Shown here piece by piece: positions 41,647 to 51,221 of a stretch of 64,000 nucleotides of DNA. Source of the stretch: DASTPP01 sp035762175 (lineage in GTDB: Bacteria > Myxococcota_A > Polyangia > Polyangiales > Polyangiaceae); NCBI GenBank assembly GCA_035762175.1, contig DASTPP010000134.1, positions 1 through 64,000 of the forward strand. Reading direction: 5' to 3'. The position numbers and the translations under genes are program-made. Position 1 is the first letter of the stretch, and the number at the start of each line of letters is the position of its first letter. The notes beneath the pieces are model-generated. The model did not search any database, had not been told where the DNA came from, and saw only the letters and a program-made list of their open reading frames with translations.

Positions 41647-41731
41647 GCCCGCGCTCGCGGCGCCGGCTGGCGCGGTGCGGCAAGGCCACACCCAACCACA
41701 TACCCACCCCCAGCAATCAAGGCGGGCCCCT

Positions 41732-41801
41732 CCCCGAGGGGGCGACCTTCGCGCTCGTTGGCGGCGCCCTTTGGGCCCATAGTCGCCTTTTTCCCTCGGG
41801 G
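41732..41801 (+). promoter_or_regulatory. long stem-loop upstream of kinase gene
   Basis: CCCCGAGGG (41732-41740) pairs with CCCTCGGGG (41793-41801), and GGCGAC (41741-41746) pairs with GTCGCC (41782-41787). A five-T bulge lies in the right arm. The 35-nt loop contains GGCGGCGCC and TGGGCCCA self-complementary pieces. It could end transcription of the upstream lipoprotein gene or control the kinase gene starting 45 bp downstream. Confidence 0.5.
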
Positions 41802-41846
41802 AAGTGAGCAGCGGGGCGCAGGTGGGGGTAGAGTAGCGACGAGGGC

Positions 41847-43718
41847 ATGGCGAGTCCCAAGGCCGCGGCGCCGATCCGACCTCTTTTGAGCGTCGGCCGT
41901 TACGAGATCTACGATCGGATCGCGTCCGGGGGCATGGCGGCCGTGCACGTGGGCATGCTCCTGGTGGGGCAGGCCTCGGGGCTGGCGCGGCCGGTGGCGA
42001 TCAAGCGGCTGCACCCGCACCTCGCCGAAGACCCCGAGTTCGTGGCGATGTTCCTCGACGAGGCGAAGCTCGCGGCGCGCCTCTCGCACCCGAACATCGT
42101 GCCGACGCTCGACGTCATCACGCAGGGCCGCGAGGTCTTTCTGGTGATGGAGTACGTCGCGGGCGAGTCGCTCGCGACGGTGCTGCGCATCTTGAACGAG
42201 CGGCGGCAGCTGCCGCCGGTCGAGATCATCGCGGCCGTGGTGGCCGACGCGCTGCAGGGGCTCGGGGCCGCGCACCGCGCGACCAACGAGCTCGGCAAGC
42301 CGCTCGGCATCGTGCACCGCGACATCAGCCCGCAGAACGTCATGGTCGGCGCCGACGGCTACTCGCGGCTGCTCGACTTCGGCATCGCCAAGGCGGCCGA
42401 CCGGGCGCAGTTCACGCGCGAGGGGCAGATCCGGGGCAAGATCGCGTATCTTGCGCCCGAGCAGCTGCGCGGCACGCCCGCGAGCCCGCGCACCGACCTC
42501 TTCTCGATGGGCGTCGTCCTGTGGGAGTCGCTCACGGCCCGGCGCCTCTTCCACGCGTCGAGCGACGCGCGGCTGGTCTCGAAGGTGCTCGAGTGCCGGG
42601 TCTCGCCCCCGAGCGAGCACAACCCGCGGGTGCCGCCGGCGCTCGACGCGCTGCTCGCGCGCGCGCTGCACCGCGACCCCGAGGCGCGCTTCCAGAGCGC
42701 CGACGAGATGCTCGGCGCGCTCGAGCAGGCGGCGCGGCCGACCCTGCGCCGCGACGTCGGCCCGTGGCTGCAGGGCCTCTCGGGCGACTCGCTCGACCGG
42801 CGGGCGCTGCAGATCCAGGCGTTCGAGCGCTCGTCCGCCCAGCGGCGGGCGTCGCAGGGCGAAGCCCCCGTGCCGAGCCCCGCGCCCCAGCAGCCGGGGG
42901 CGCGGGCGGCCCCCTCGAGCGGCACCGTGCCGACCGGGCTCTCGCCCGACCCGCCCTCGCCCGGCCCGCCCACGCCCGGGTCTGGCGCCCGCCCCCCTCT
43001 CTCGCCCGGCCCCGCCGCCCGCCCGCCCGTCTCGCCCGTCTCCTTCGTCGCGCCAAAGCCGGCGCCCGCTTCGCCGCCGCTGCGGGCCCTGCCCAACCTG
43101 CCGGCCCTGCCGGGCCAAGGCCCCCAGCAGCCTTACCCGCCTCAGCAGCCCTACCCCCCTCAGCAGCCCTACCCGCCTCAGCAAGCGTACCCGCCTCAGC
43201 AAGCGTACCCGCCTCAGCAGCCCCGACTCGGGCCGACCGCCCCGACGCCGCAGGCGCCCCCGGCCCCCGAGCCGAGAAGGTCGCCGACGAGCATGCTCGT
43301 CTCGGAAGGGCGCGCCATGATGATGCCGCCCCGCGCGTGGGGCCAGCCGGCGGCGCCATCGCCCCCGGGCGCCCCGCCCGCCCCGGCCTTCGCCGGCCCG
43401 CCCCCCTTTCCCGCGCCGGCGGCGCCCGCCACGGCCCACGCGAAGCCCGCGCTCTTGCCCTCGCGGCGCTACGGCGGGCTCGTGCTCGTCGCGGGCATCG
43501 TCCTCGGGGGCCTGCTCGCGCGCGCGTTCGTGGTTTGGCGCGAAGCCCGTCCGCCCAACGGCGGTCCCGACCTCGTCGAGCCCGGCTCGACCGCGTCGCC
43601 CCCCGTACTCTCGCCGAACGATCTGCCGCCGGCCGACCCCTCCGCGGCGCCGCGTGGCACCGCGCCGGCCCCCGCGGGCTCGGCCCCCCGGCAACCGCCC
43701 CGCCGCAACGCCGGCTGA
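41847..43718 (+). CDS. Ser/Thr protein kinase with PYPPQQ repeat linker
   Basis: 623 residues. G-loop SGGMAAVHVG, Lys 53 (VAIKRLHPHL), HRDISPQNVMV from 157, DFGIAK from 177 and an intact APEQ motif. The kinase domain is followed by a Pro-rich linker with five 6-residue repeats (QQPYPP or QQAYPP). One membrane helix lies at about 541-563 (GLVLVAGIVLGGLLARAFVV), then a Pro/Ala-rich periplasmic tail. It belongs to the same HRDxSPQN subgroup as the partial kinase at the window start. No PEGA partner is adjacent, unlike the other three kinases. Confidence 0.93.
   Translation: MASPKAAAPIRPLLSVGRYEIYDRIASGGMAAVHVGMLLVGQASGLARPVAIKRLHPHLAEDPEFVAMFLDEAKLAARLSHPNIVPTLDVITQGREVFLVMEYVAGESLATVLRILNERRQLPPVEIIAAVVADALQGLGAAHRATNELGKPLGIVHRDISPQNVMVGADGYSRLLDFGIAKAADRAQFTREGQIRGKIAYLAPEQLRGTPASPRTDLFSMGVVLWESLTARRLFHASSDARLVSKVLECRVSPPSEHNPRVPPALDALLARALHRDPEARFQSADEMLGALEQAARPTLRRDVGPWLQGLSGDSLDRRALQIQAFERSSAQRRASQGEAPVPSPAPQQPGARAAPSSGTVPTGLSPDPPSPGPPTPGSGARPPLSPGPAARPPVSPVSFVAPKPAPASPPLRALPNLPALPGQGPQQPYPPQQPYPPQQPYPPQQAYPPQQAYPPQQPRLGPTAPTPQAPPAPEPRRSPTSMLVSEGRAMMMPPRAWGQPAAPSPPGAPPAPAFAGPPPFPAPAAPATAHAKPALLPSRRYGGLVLVAGIVLGGLLARAFVVWREARPPNGGPDLVEPGSTASPPVLSPNDLPPADPSAAPRGTAPAPAGSAPRQPPRRNAG
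43125..43214 (+). repeat. 18-bp coding repeat, 5 copies
   Basis: Units at 43125, 43143, 43161, 43179 and 43197, each close to CAGCAGCCCTACCCGCCT, encoding QQPYPP or QQAYPP in the kinase linker. The last two copies are identical. Confidence 0.9.
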
Positions 43719-43808
43719 AGCGCCCGCCCGGCCCCGCGCCGCCCCCTTCGTTCGCGGCGAGCGCCACCGCGCGGCCCGGGCGCCCCGGCCGCGCGGGCGG
43801 AGGGCGGG

Positions 43809-44363
43809 TTAATCGCGATCGAACAACTGGCAGGCGTGAAGGCACGTGACGAGCGCGACGCAGGCGTCGGGCAAGTTGCGGCACGTCGTCGTCAAGTCCG
43901 GGCAGGTGGTGCCGTCGTTGAAGCAGGAGTTGCAGTCGCTGACGTAGAGCTGGTCGGGGTTCTCGCGCCCGGCGCAGATGCCATTGCGACACCCCTGGCA
44001 GGCGTCGGACAGGCCGCCCGACGTGCGCTCGCACAGGCACCCCCGGATGCTTTCAATCTGCTCGATCGGTATCGGATCGCCGACGCCCCGCCGCTGGCTG
44101 GCGCAGCAGGCGCGGCACTCGTCGCCGCTCGTCTCGGTCGTGCCGCACGTGACGCTGCCCGCCCCGCCGCTGCCGCCCGAAGCGCTGTCGCCGCCCTCGC
44201 CGTCGTCGTCATCGCCGCCCGTGCCGCCGTCGCCTTCTTCAGAGCCGGAGCCGCTCTGGCCCTCGATGACGAGGTTGTTGGCGCCCGTCAGCGCGTTGCA
44301 CGCCCAGAGGCCCATCGAGGCGATGGCCAGTCGCAGGGGCCAAGCCGAGGTCGCGCGCCGCAT
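43809..44363 (-). CDS. Cys-rich lipoprotein, fourth gene of kinase module 3
   Basis: 184 residues. The signal peptide ends in lipobox LWAC, followed by CNALTGANNLVIEG, then an acidic Gly/Ser/Asp spacer. The C-terminal region has about 14 cysteines: CRACCASQRRG, GCLCERTSGG, CQGCRNGICAG, CNSCFNDGTTCP, and CLHACQLF at the end. The cysteine pattern parallels the neighbouring paralog at 44519-45046. The domain is probably disulfide-bonded on the cell surface. Function unknown. Confidence 0.8.
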   Translation of the reverse strand: MRRATSAWPLRLAIASMGLWACNALTGANNLVIEGQSGSGSEEGDGGTGGDDDDGEGGDSASGGSGGAGSVTCGTTETSGDECRACCASQRRGVGDPIPIEQIESIRGCLCERTSGGLSDACQGCRNGICAGRENPDQLYVSDCNSCFNDGTTCPDLTTTCRNLPDACVALVTCLHACQLFDRD

Positions 44364-44518
44364 GGGCGTATGAGTTTGTACGCGCTTTCACGAGATGTCT
44401 ACCCCCGAGCGCCGGCCGCCCGTTCGGGCGCCCTAAGGGCCCGCCCCGCGCCGCTCGCCGAGCGTTGTCTGCCCGGACGAGCCCGCCGGCCCGGGCCGCG
44501 ACGAGCCCGCCGCGCTGG

Positions 44519-45046
44519 CTAACGGCCGGCGCATTCGGCTTCTTCGCAATTGTAATACGTGGCGCAGACCGAGTCGCCTTCGACCTCTTCGCAGAGACTG
44601 CGCGGGTCCGCGCACAGACCCTGACCTTCGCCCTGCCGCGAGGCGCACTGGGCGCAGCGCACCACATGCTCGGCCGTCGGCATCACCCCGAGGTCTCCGC
44701 AGAGGCTGCCGCAGCAATCTTCGCACCCCTCGATCGCCTCATCGCAGGTGCCATCGCCCGAGCCGCTGCTGTCGCCCCTGGCCGGATCGCAGAGGCATTC
44801 GTTGAAGTACCGGCGCGCGAAGGCGAAGAAGGAGACGTTCACGCGGCGCGCGCAGCAGGCGCGGCAGTCGGGCTCGGAGCGACAGGGCTCGCCCTCGCCC
44901 TCGCCGCCCGTGCCCTCGCCGGCCGCCCCCTCGACGACGCCCCCGCCGACCTTCAGATCGTCGGCGCCGGTGAGGACATTGCACGCCACGGAGGCCGCCA
45001 GCACGAGGGGCCAAGGCAGGAGCAGGGCGCGTGTACGACGTCGCAT
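44519..45046 (-). CDS. Cys-rich lipoprotein, third gene of kinase module 3
   Basis: 175 residues. The lipobox is ASVAC, followed by CNVLTGADDLKVGG and a short Gly/Glu spacer. The Cys-rich domain contains CRSEPDCRACCARR, NECLCDPARG, CEDCCGSLCGDLG, VRCAQCASRQ and CATYYNCEEAECAG. It is a paralog of the gene 155 bp downstream and starts 47 bp after the TPR/PEGA gene. The order suggests a kinase-PEGA-lipoprotein-lipoprotein operon. Confidence 0.8.
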   Translation of the reverse strand: MRRRTRALLLPWPLVLAASVACNVLTGADDLKVGGGVVEGAAGEGTGGEGEGEPCRSEPDCRACCARRVNVSFFAFARRYFNECLCDPARGDSSGSGDGTCDEAIEGCEDCCGSLCGDLGVMPTAEHVVRCAQCASRQGEGQGLCADPRSLCEEVEGDSVCATYYNCEEAECAGR

Positions 45047-45093
45047 GGGTTCATCCCCTCCGCGCCGCGGCCGGGCCTTCGGGCCCGGGGCGG

Positions 45094-46152
45094 CTAGAAT
45101 CTACCGCTCAGGCCGAGCGAGCCCGGCCCCACGAGCAAGGTCACCTTGCCCTGGGCCTTGGCGTCGCTCTTGGCGCCCGCGGGCTCGGCCGACAGCCAGC
45201 CGTAGAGGGCGACGGCGCCCCCGGCGAGCGCGCCGACGAAGGCGACCGTCGACACGGTGCCGAGGCTCTTGGCCGAGTCGAGCTTCTCGCGCTCCGCCTC
45301 GGGGCAGCCGTTGTTCGGGCAGCGGCCCTTGATGTCGCTGACGCTCGCCCACGACATGGCGCCGGTCACCACGCCGACGGTGCCGAGCACGCCGGCGGCG
45401 GCGACGCCGCCGATGGTCATGGCGTTCCAGCGGGAGCCGGCCCCGCCCTCGGGCGCGGCCGGGGCGGCCGGCGCGGCCGCGCCCTCGGCGGGCGGCGCGC
45501 CCTCGGGCGGCTTCGCGGGCGGCGGCGCCGGCGCGGCGCCGTTCGACTCGGCGAGGCGGATGGGGATCTTCTTCTTCTCGCCCTCGGCGACGCCGACGCG
45601 CGCCTCGAAGGGCCGGAAGCCATCGGCCTCGGCCCGCACGTTGTGCATGCCGGGGTTGACCGCCCGCGGGATGGCGTTCGCGAGCGCCGCCTTCGACACC
45701 TCGTCGTGGCCGTCGATGACCACGCGCAGCGCGCCCGGCCCCGGCGGGCCGTCGATCACGAACTCGAAGCTCGCGAGCCGCGGCGTGATCGCCTCGGCCT
45801 CTTGCCGGGCGGTCTCGCGCGCGGCCGCCCACGAGGCCGGCTCGTTCGGCTTCGGGGCGCCCTTCGAGGCGTCGATGAAGTGCTGCTGCGCCTCGATGAG
45901 CTGGTTCTGCGACACCTTCGCCCGCCCCATGCCGATCTTGATCATCGGCGAGGGCACGAGCGCGTACGCCTTGGCGAGCAGGGTGTAGGCCCCCTCGTAG
46001 TCGCGGGCCGAGAGCTTGCGCTCGGCCTCGGCGGTCAACTGCCGCGCGGTCGCCCGGTCGGCGTCGGACTGGGCGAGCGCCGCGCCCGGCGAGAACGACA
46101 AGAGGGCGGCGAGCGCCCAGGCCCGGGGCCACCACCTCGACCTCGCGCTCAT
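45094..46152 (-). CDS. TPR/PEGA-domain protein, second gene of kinase module 3
   Basis: 352 residues from ATG 46152, which overlaps the kinase stop (ATGA). Signal peptide (LLSFSPGAALAQS), TPR-like helices (ARDYEGAYTLLAKAYALVPS, GMGRAKVSQNQLIEAQQHF) and a PEGA-type domain (ALANAIPRAVNPGMHNVRAE). An Ala/Pro linker follows, then two membrane helices around a loop with CPNNGCPEAE. The architecture matches the module 1 and 2 proteins although sequence identity is lower. Confidence 0.85.
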   Translation of the reverse strand: MSARSRWWPRAWALAALLSFSPGAALAQSDADRATARQLTAEAERKLSARDYEGAYTLLAKAYALVPSPMIKIGMGRAKVSQNQLIEAQQHFIDASKGAPKPNEPASWAAARETARQEAEAITPRLASFEFVIDGPPGPGALRVVIDGHDEVSKAALANAIPRAVNPGMHNVRAEADGFRPFEARVGVAEGEKKKIPIRLAESNGAAPAPPPAKPPEGAPPAEGAAAPAAPAAPEGGAGSRWNAMTIGGVAAAGVLGTVGVVTGAMSWASVSDIKGRCPNNGCPEAEREKLDSAKSLGTVSTVAFVGALAGGAVALYGWLSAEPAGAKSDAKAQGKVTLLVGPGSLGLSGRF

Positions 46153-47624
46153 TCGATCCCCCAATCGATGCTGGCCGGCTTGGGCGGCGCGTTCGGGCCC
46201 TTCGGCGACGGCGCGCGCCCCGAGGGCGTCGCGCGCGGGGCGCGCCGGCGGGCCGGCGTCTCGGCCGCCGCCTCGTCGCGCCCTTCGGCCTCGGCCTTCG
46301 GCGGCTCGGGCGGCGGGGGCGCCGCGGCGGACGGGGCGGGCCGATCGGCCGCCGGCTCGACGGTCGGCGCGGCCGGGGCGCTCGCCTTCGGCGCCGCGCC
46401 GCCCGGGCGGGGCGGCTGGGCGGCGGGCAACGCGACCTTGTCGCGGGCCGGCCGGGCCTCACCCGCGCCCCCGCCCCCGCCCCCGCCCCGGAAGAAGAGC
46501 AGCGCCCCGAGCAAGAGCCCCGCGCAGAGGGCGGCGGCCACGTAGCTGACCCAGGGCCGGATGGCGGGCGGCGTGTACGTCGCCGTCGCGCCCATCAGCG
46601 TCTCGGCCCGCGGCGGCGCGGCCGCGGCGGCCGGCGCGGCCGTGGCGGCCGTCGCGGCCGGCACCGGCTCGCCCGGCAGCGACGACGCCGTCGCCGCCCG
46701 CAGCGCGATCGAATTCGGCGGCGGCGCCGTGCTCGCGTACCCGCCCGCCGACAGGTCGCACGCCTGCAAGAAGGTCTCGGACATCTCGCGCGCCGACGCG
46801 AAGCGCTGCGCCGGGTCTTTGTGCATCGCCCGCTTGAACCACTCGTCGACCGCCGGCGGCAGCTCGGGCCGCAGCGCCCGCGCCGAGGGCACCGGCTCGG
46901 TGCTCACCTTGACGATGAGCTCGCCGAGCGCGTTGGTCTCGAAGGGCACCACCCCCGTCAGGCACCGGAAGGCCACGACCGCCAGCGAGTAGAGGTCGGA
47001 GCGAAAGTCGATGTCGGCCCGCCCGAGCGCCTGCTCGGGGCTCATGAAGAGCGGCGTGCCCAGGATCTGCCCCGTGCCCGTGTGGTGCGTCACCAGGCCC
47101 ACCGGCGAGCTCGCCTTGGCGATGCCGAAGTCGAGCACCTTGGTGATGAAGCCCTCGTCGTCCTCGACCAAGAAGAGGTTCTCGGGCTTCAGGTCGCGGT
47201 GCACGATGCCCGCCGCGTGCGCCCGCCCGAGCCCCCGGCAGGCGTGCACCACGATGCGGCAGACGTCCGGCAGGGGCATGCGCGCGAAGCGGTCGAGCCG
47301 CTGCGCGAGCTCCTCGCCCTGCAGGAGCTCCATCGCGATGTAGGCCCGGCCGAACGCGTCGGTGCCGTAATCGAGAATGTTGACGACGTGCGGGCTCTTG
47401 ACCTTCGCCGCCGCCTGCGCCTCCTGGGCGAAGCGCGAGGCGACGTCGTCGCGCTTGGCGACCGCCGGGTCGATGAACTTGAGCGCCACGTCGACGTTCA
47501 GGTTCAGGTGCCGCGCCACCCAGACCGAGCCCATGCCGCCCTTGCCGAGCAGTCGCTCGAGGCGGAAACGCCCGGCGATGAGCCGCCCCGGCGCGAGGTC
47601 GGCGCCCGTCGCCTCTTGGGTCAT
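46149..47624 (-). CDS. Ser/Thr protein kinase, module 3
   Basis: 491 residues. G-loop GKGGMGSVWVAR, Lys 49 (VALKFI), HRDLKPENLFL from 142, DFGIAK from 165, and MSPEQALGR in the APE position. Linker, one membrane helix (VSYVAAALCAGLLLGALLFF) followed by a run of glycines, then a Pro/Ala/Glu-rich periplasmic tail. The stop overlaps the PEGA gene start. This kinase is a standard PknB-like type and is not a recent copy of the module 1 and 2 kinases. Confidence 0.93.
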   Translation of the reverse strand: MTQEATGADLAPGRLIAGRFRLERLLGKGGMGSVWVARHLNLNVDVALKFIDPAVAKRDDVASRFAQEAQAAAKVKSPHVVNILDYGTDAFGRAYIAMELLQGEELAQRLDRFARMPLPDVCRIVVHACRGLGRAHAAGIVHRDLKPENLFLVEDDEGFITKVLDFGIAKASSPVGLVTHHTGTGQILGTPLFMSPEQALGRADIDFRSDLYSLAVVAFRCLTGVVPFETNALGELIVKVSTEPVPSARALRPELPPAVDEWFKRAMHKDPAQRFASAREMSETFLQACDLSAGGYASTAPPPNSIALRAATASSLPGEPVPAATAATAAPAAAAAPPRAETLMGATATYTPPAIRPWVSYVAAALCAGLLLGALLFFRGGGGGGGAGEARPARDKVALPAAQPPRPGGAAPKASAPAAPTVEPAADRPAPSAAAPPPPEPPKAEAEGRDEAAAETPARRRAPRATPSGRAPSPKGPNAPPKPASIDWGIE

Positions 47625-47830
47625 CGCCCCGACCCTTGCATCTTTTCACCCGAGCTTACCACAGCGCTGCGTCGCCTCCCAGCAACATGCCTTCGACCCG
47701 CGCCGACGGTCTCGGGCAAGACCCCGGGGGCGCGAGCGTATGTGGCACCCTGTGAGACACCGCGTCAAACGCCCGGGCCGGCCCCTACCCTAGCTATGGT
47801 CGCTGGGCCAAAAAGCGAGCCCTGCATTTC

Positions 47831-48045
47831 GCCCGCGCGCCCCGGCCGCCCGCACCGCCCGCACCGCCCGCACCGCCCGGCCGCCTGCGCGCCCCGGTCG
47901 CCCGCACCGCCCGGCCGCCTACGCGCCCCGGTCGCCCGCACCGCCCGGCCGCCCGCACCGCTTGGCCATCTGCGCGGCCCAGCCGCACGCACCGCCCGGC
48001 CGCCTGCGCGCCCCCAGTCGCCCGCACCGCCCGGCCGCCTGCGCC
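47831..48045 (+). repeat. degenerate 34-bp repeat array
   Basis: The unit is approximately CGCGCCCCGGTCGCCCGCAC plus CGCCCGGCCGCCTR. Two clean copies are at 47888-47921 and 47922-47954; further diverged copies follow to about 48045. The array sits in the 675-bp gap between the module 3 kinase and the end of the oxidase operon. No gene is evident in the gap. 47625-47800 should carry the kinase promoter. Confidence 0.7.
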
Positions 48046-48190
48046 GCCCGAGGGCGGGGCGCGCCTCGGGGCGGGCGGCCGGCCTCGCCGCTGGGCGCCC
48101 TTTTCTGGGCCTCGGAGCGGGCCCCCCAGCCCGGGGGGCGGCTTCCCGGCCCGGCGGGCGGCCGCCACGGCGAACGGGCCCCCGGCCGGG

Positions 48191-48333
48191 CGCCGGCGTC
48201 AGTGGCACGCGGGCCCGGCGCCGGCGTCAGTGGGACGCGGGCGAGGCCGAGGGCTGCGAGCCAAGCGCAAGGCTTTGACCGCCAACTTCGGCGGCTGCGT
48301 CAGTGGGACGCGGGCGAGGCCGAGGGCTGCGAG
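48191..48333 (+). repeat. repeated copies of the ctaF 3' end
   Basis: A 37-bp sequence at 48297-48333, covering the last codons and stop of ctaF, recurs without change at 48224-48260. A shorter third copy lies at 48196-48214 within a 28-bp tandem pair (48191-48218, 48219-48246). Each copy contains GTCAGTGGSACGCGGGC, that is the stop codon and its preceding codons on the minus strand. Confidence 0.9.
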
Positions 48334-48734
48334 GTCGGGGCCGCCTGCGGCTCGGCGGTCGACTTGCCGTGGTAGTCGTCGACGTCGTTGCGGGTCGAGG
48401 TGTCGGCGAGCGTAAACAGAAAGAGGAAGCTCAGGAAGAAGAGCCCCGAGACGAAGACGAGCGCGTTGAAGCGCCGGTCGTGCCGGAGGTGCATGAAGTA
48501 GACGGCGACGAAGAGCGCCTTGGTCGTGGCGATGAGCACCGCGATGACGGTGTTGGCGCGCCCGAAGTCGACGTACGAGGCCGCGACGGTGACGACCGTG
48601 AGGACGATGAGCGCGCCGAAGACCGCGAGGTACAGCCAGAGCGGGTCGACGTGGTGCGCGATGGCGTGGGCCTCCGGGTCGTGCGTGTGCGGGTCGTCGG
48701 GGTGGCGGGGCACGGCGGTCGGGTCGGTGGCCAT
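48300..48734 (-). CDS. ctaF: cytochrome c oxidase subunit IV
   Basis: 144 residues. His/Pro-rich start (HPDDPHTHDPEAHAIAHHVD), then three membrane helices: LYLAVFGALIVLTVVTVAAS, TVIAVLIATTKALFVAVYFM and LVFVSGLFFLSFLFLFTLAD. The motif KALFVAVYFMHLRHD is typical of prokaryotic COX4. It stabilises the oxidase. It is the last gene of the operon, 5 bp after ctaE. Its 3' end is duplicated downstream. Confidence 0.93.
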   Translation of the reverse strand: MATDPTAVPRHPDDPHTHDPEAHAIAHHVDPLWLYLAVFGALIVLTVVTVAASYVDFGRANTVIAVLIATTKALFVAVYFMHLRHDRRFNALVFVSGLFFLSFLFLFTLADTSTRNDVDDYHGKSTAEPQAAPTSQPSASPASH

Positions 48735-48739
48735 GGCGC

Positions 48740-49447
48740 TCAACCAATCAGATAAAGGAGGGGGAAGAGGTAGATCCAGATGAGGTCGACGAGGTGCCAG
48801 TAGAGCCCCACGATGTCGACCGCGGTGTAGTACTCGGGCGAGAAGTCGCCGCGCAGGTTGCGCCAGAGCACCCACGAGATGAGCCCCATGCCGATGACGA
48901 CGTGGATGCCGTGCAGCCCCGTCATCATGAAGTAGAGGCTGAAGAAGACGTGCGCCGAGCGGGGCAGCTCGGGGTTGGCGAAGAAGTCGCCCGGCAAGAG
49001 CCCGTCGTGGATCTTGTGCGAGTACTCGAAGTACTTGACGACCAAGAAGATGCCGGCGCACGCGATCGTGGCGAGCAGGTAGTTCGTCGTCGCCGCGCGC
49101 TTGCCGAGCGCCGACGAGCGCACCGCGAGCGCCATGGTCAGGCTCGAGGTGAGCAGCACCACCGTGTTCGTGCCGCCCTGCACCTTGTTCAGGTGCTCGT
49201 GCGCCAAGATGAACACCTTGGTGTCGAAGCTCTTGAACAGGATGAACGCGGCGAACAGGCCGCCGAACATCAGCACCTCGGTGACGAGGAAGACCCACAT
49301 CCCGAGCTTGGCCGAGTCGAGCTGCTGCTCGGGCGTGTCGAAGTGGTGGGCGAGGAAGGCGGGGCCGTGGTGGTGGCCCTCGTGCCCGTGGCCCTCGCCC
49401 GGGGCGTGCTCGTGCGCGTCGGTGGCGCTCGCGGTGCTGGTCGTCAT
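48740..49447 (-). CDS. ctaE: cytochrome c oxidase subunit III
   Basis: 235 residues, five membrane helices, after a His-rich start (HEHAPGEGHGHEGHHHG). COX3 signatures: LGMWVFLVTEVLMFGGLFAA, SHKIHDGLLPG, FFSLYFMMTGLHGIHVVIGM and the ending GLYWHLVDLIWIYLFPLLYL. Short form, as in caa3 oxidases. 22 bp separate it from ctaD. Confidence 0.96.
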   Translation of the reverse strand: MTTSTASATDAHEHAPGEGHGHEGHHHGPAFLAHHFDTPEQQLDSAKLGMWVFLVTEVLMFGGLFAAFILFKSFDTKVFILAHEHLNKVQGGTNTVVLLTSSLTMALAVRSSALGKRAATTNYLLATIACAGIFLVVKYFEYSHKIHDGLLPGDFFANPELPRSAHVFFSLYFMMTGLHGIHVVIGMGLISWVLWRNLRGDFSPEYYTAVDIVGLYWHLVDLIWIYLFPLLYLIG

Positions 49448-49469
49448 GGCGGCGGCTGGGTGGGGGGCG

Positions 49470-51113
<1,644 letters not shown>

Positions 51114-51221
51114 CGGTGCTCTCTCCTCGGTGCTGCTTTCGGCTTCGCTGGCGCGCCCGGCCCCCGGGGGCGGGGCCTGCGGCCGGCCCGCGCGCCCCCC
51201 GGGGCCGGGGGTGGTCGTCGG

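Noticed and set aside
47831..48045. Possible CRISPR array or Pro/Arg-rich gene
   Set aside because: There are no distinct spacers, units grade into each other, and the translation is only Pro/Arg/Ala with no start context.
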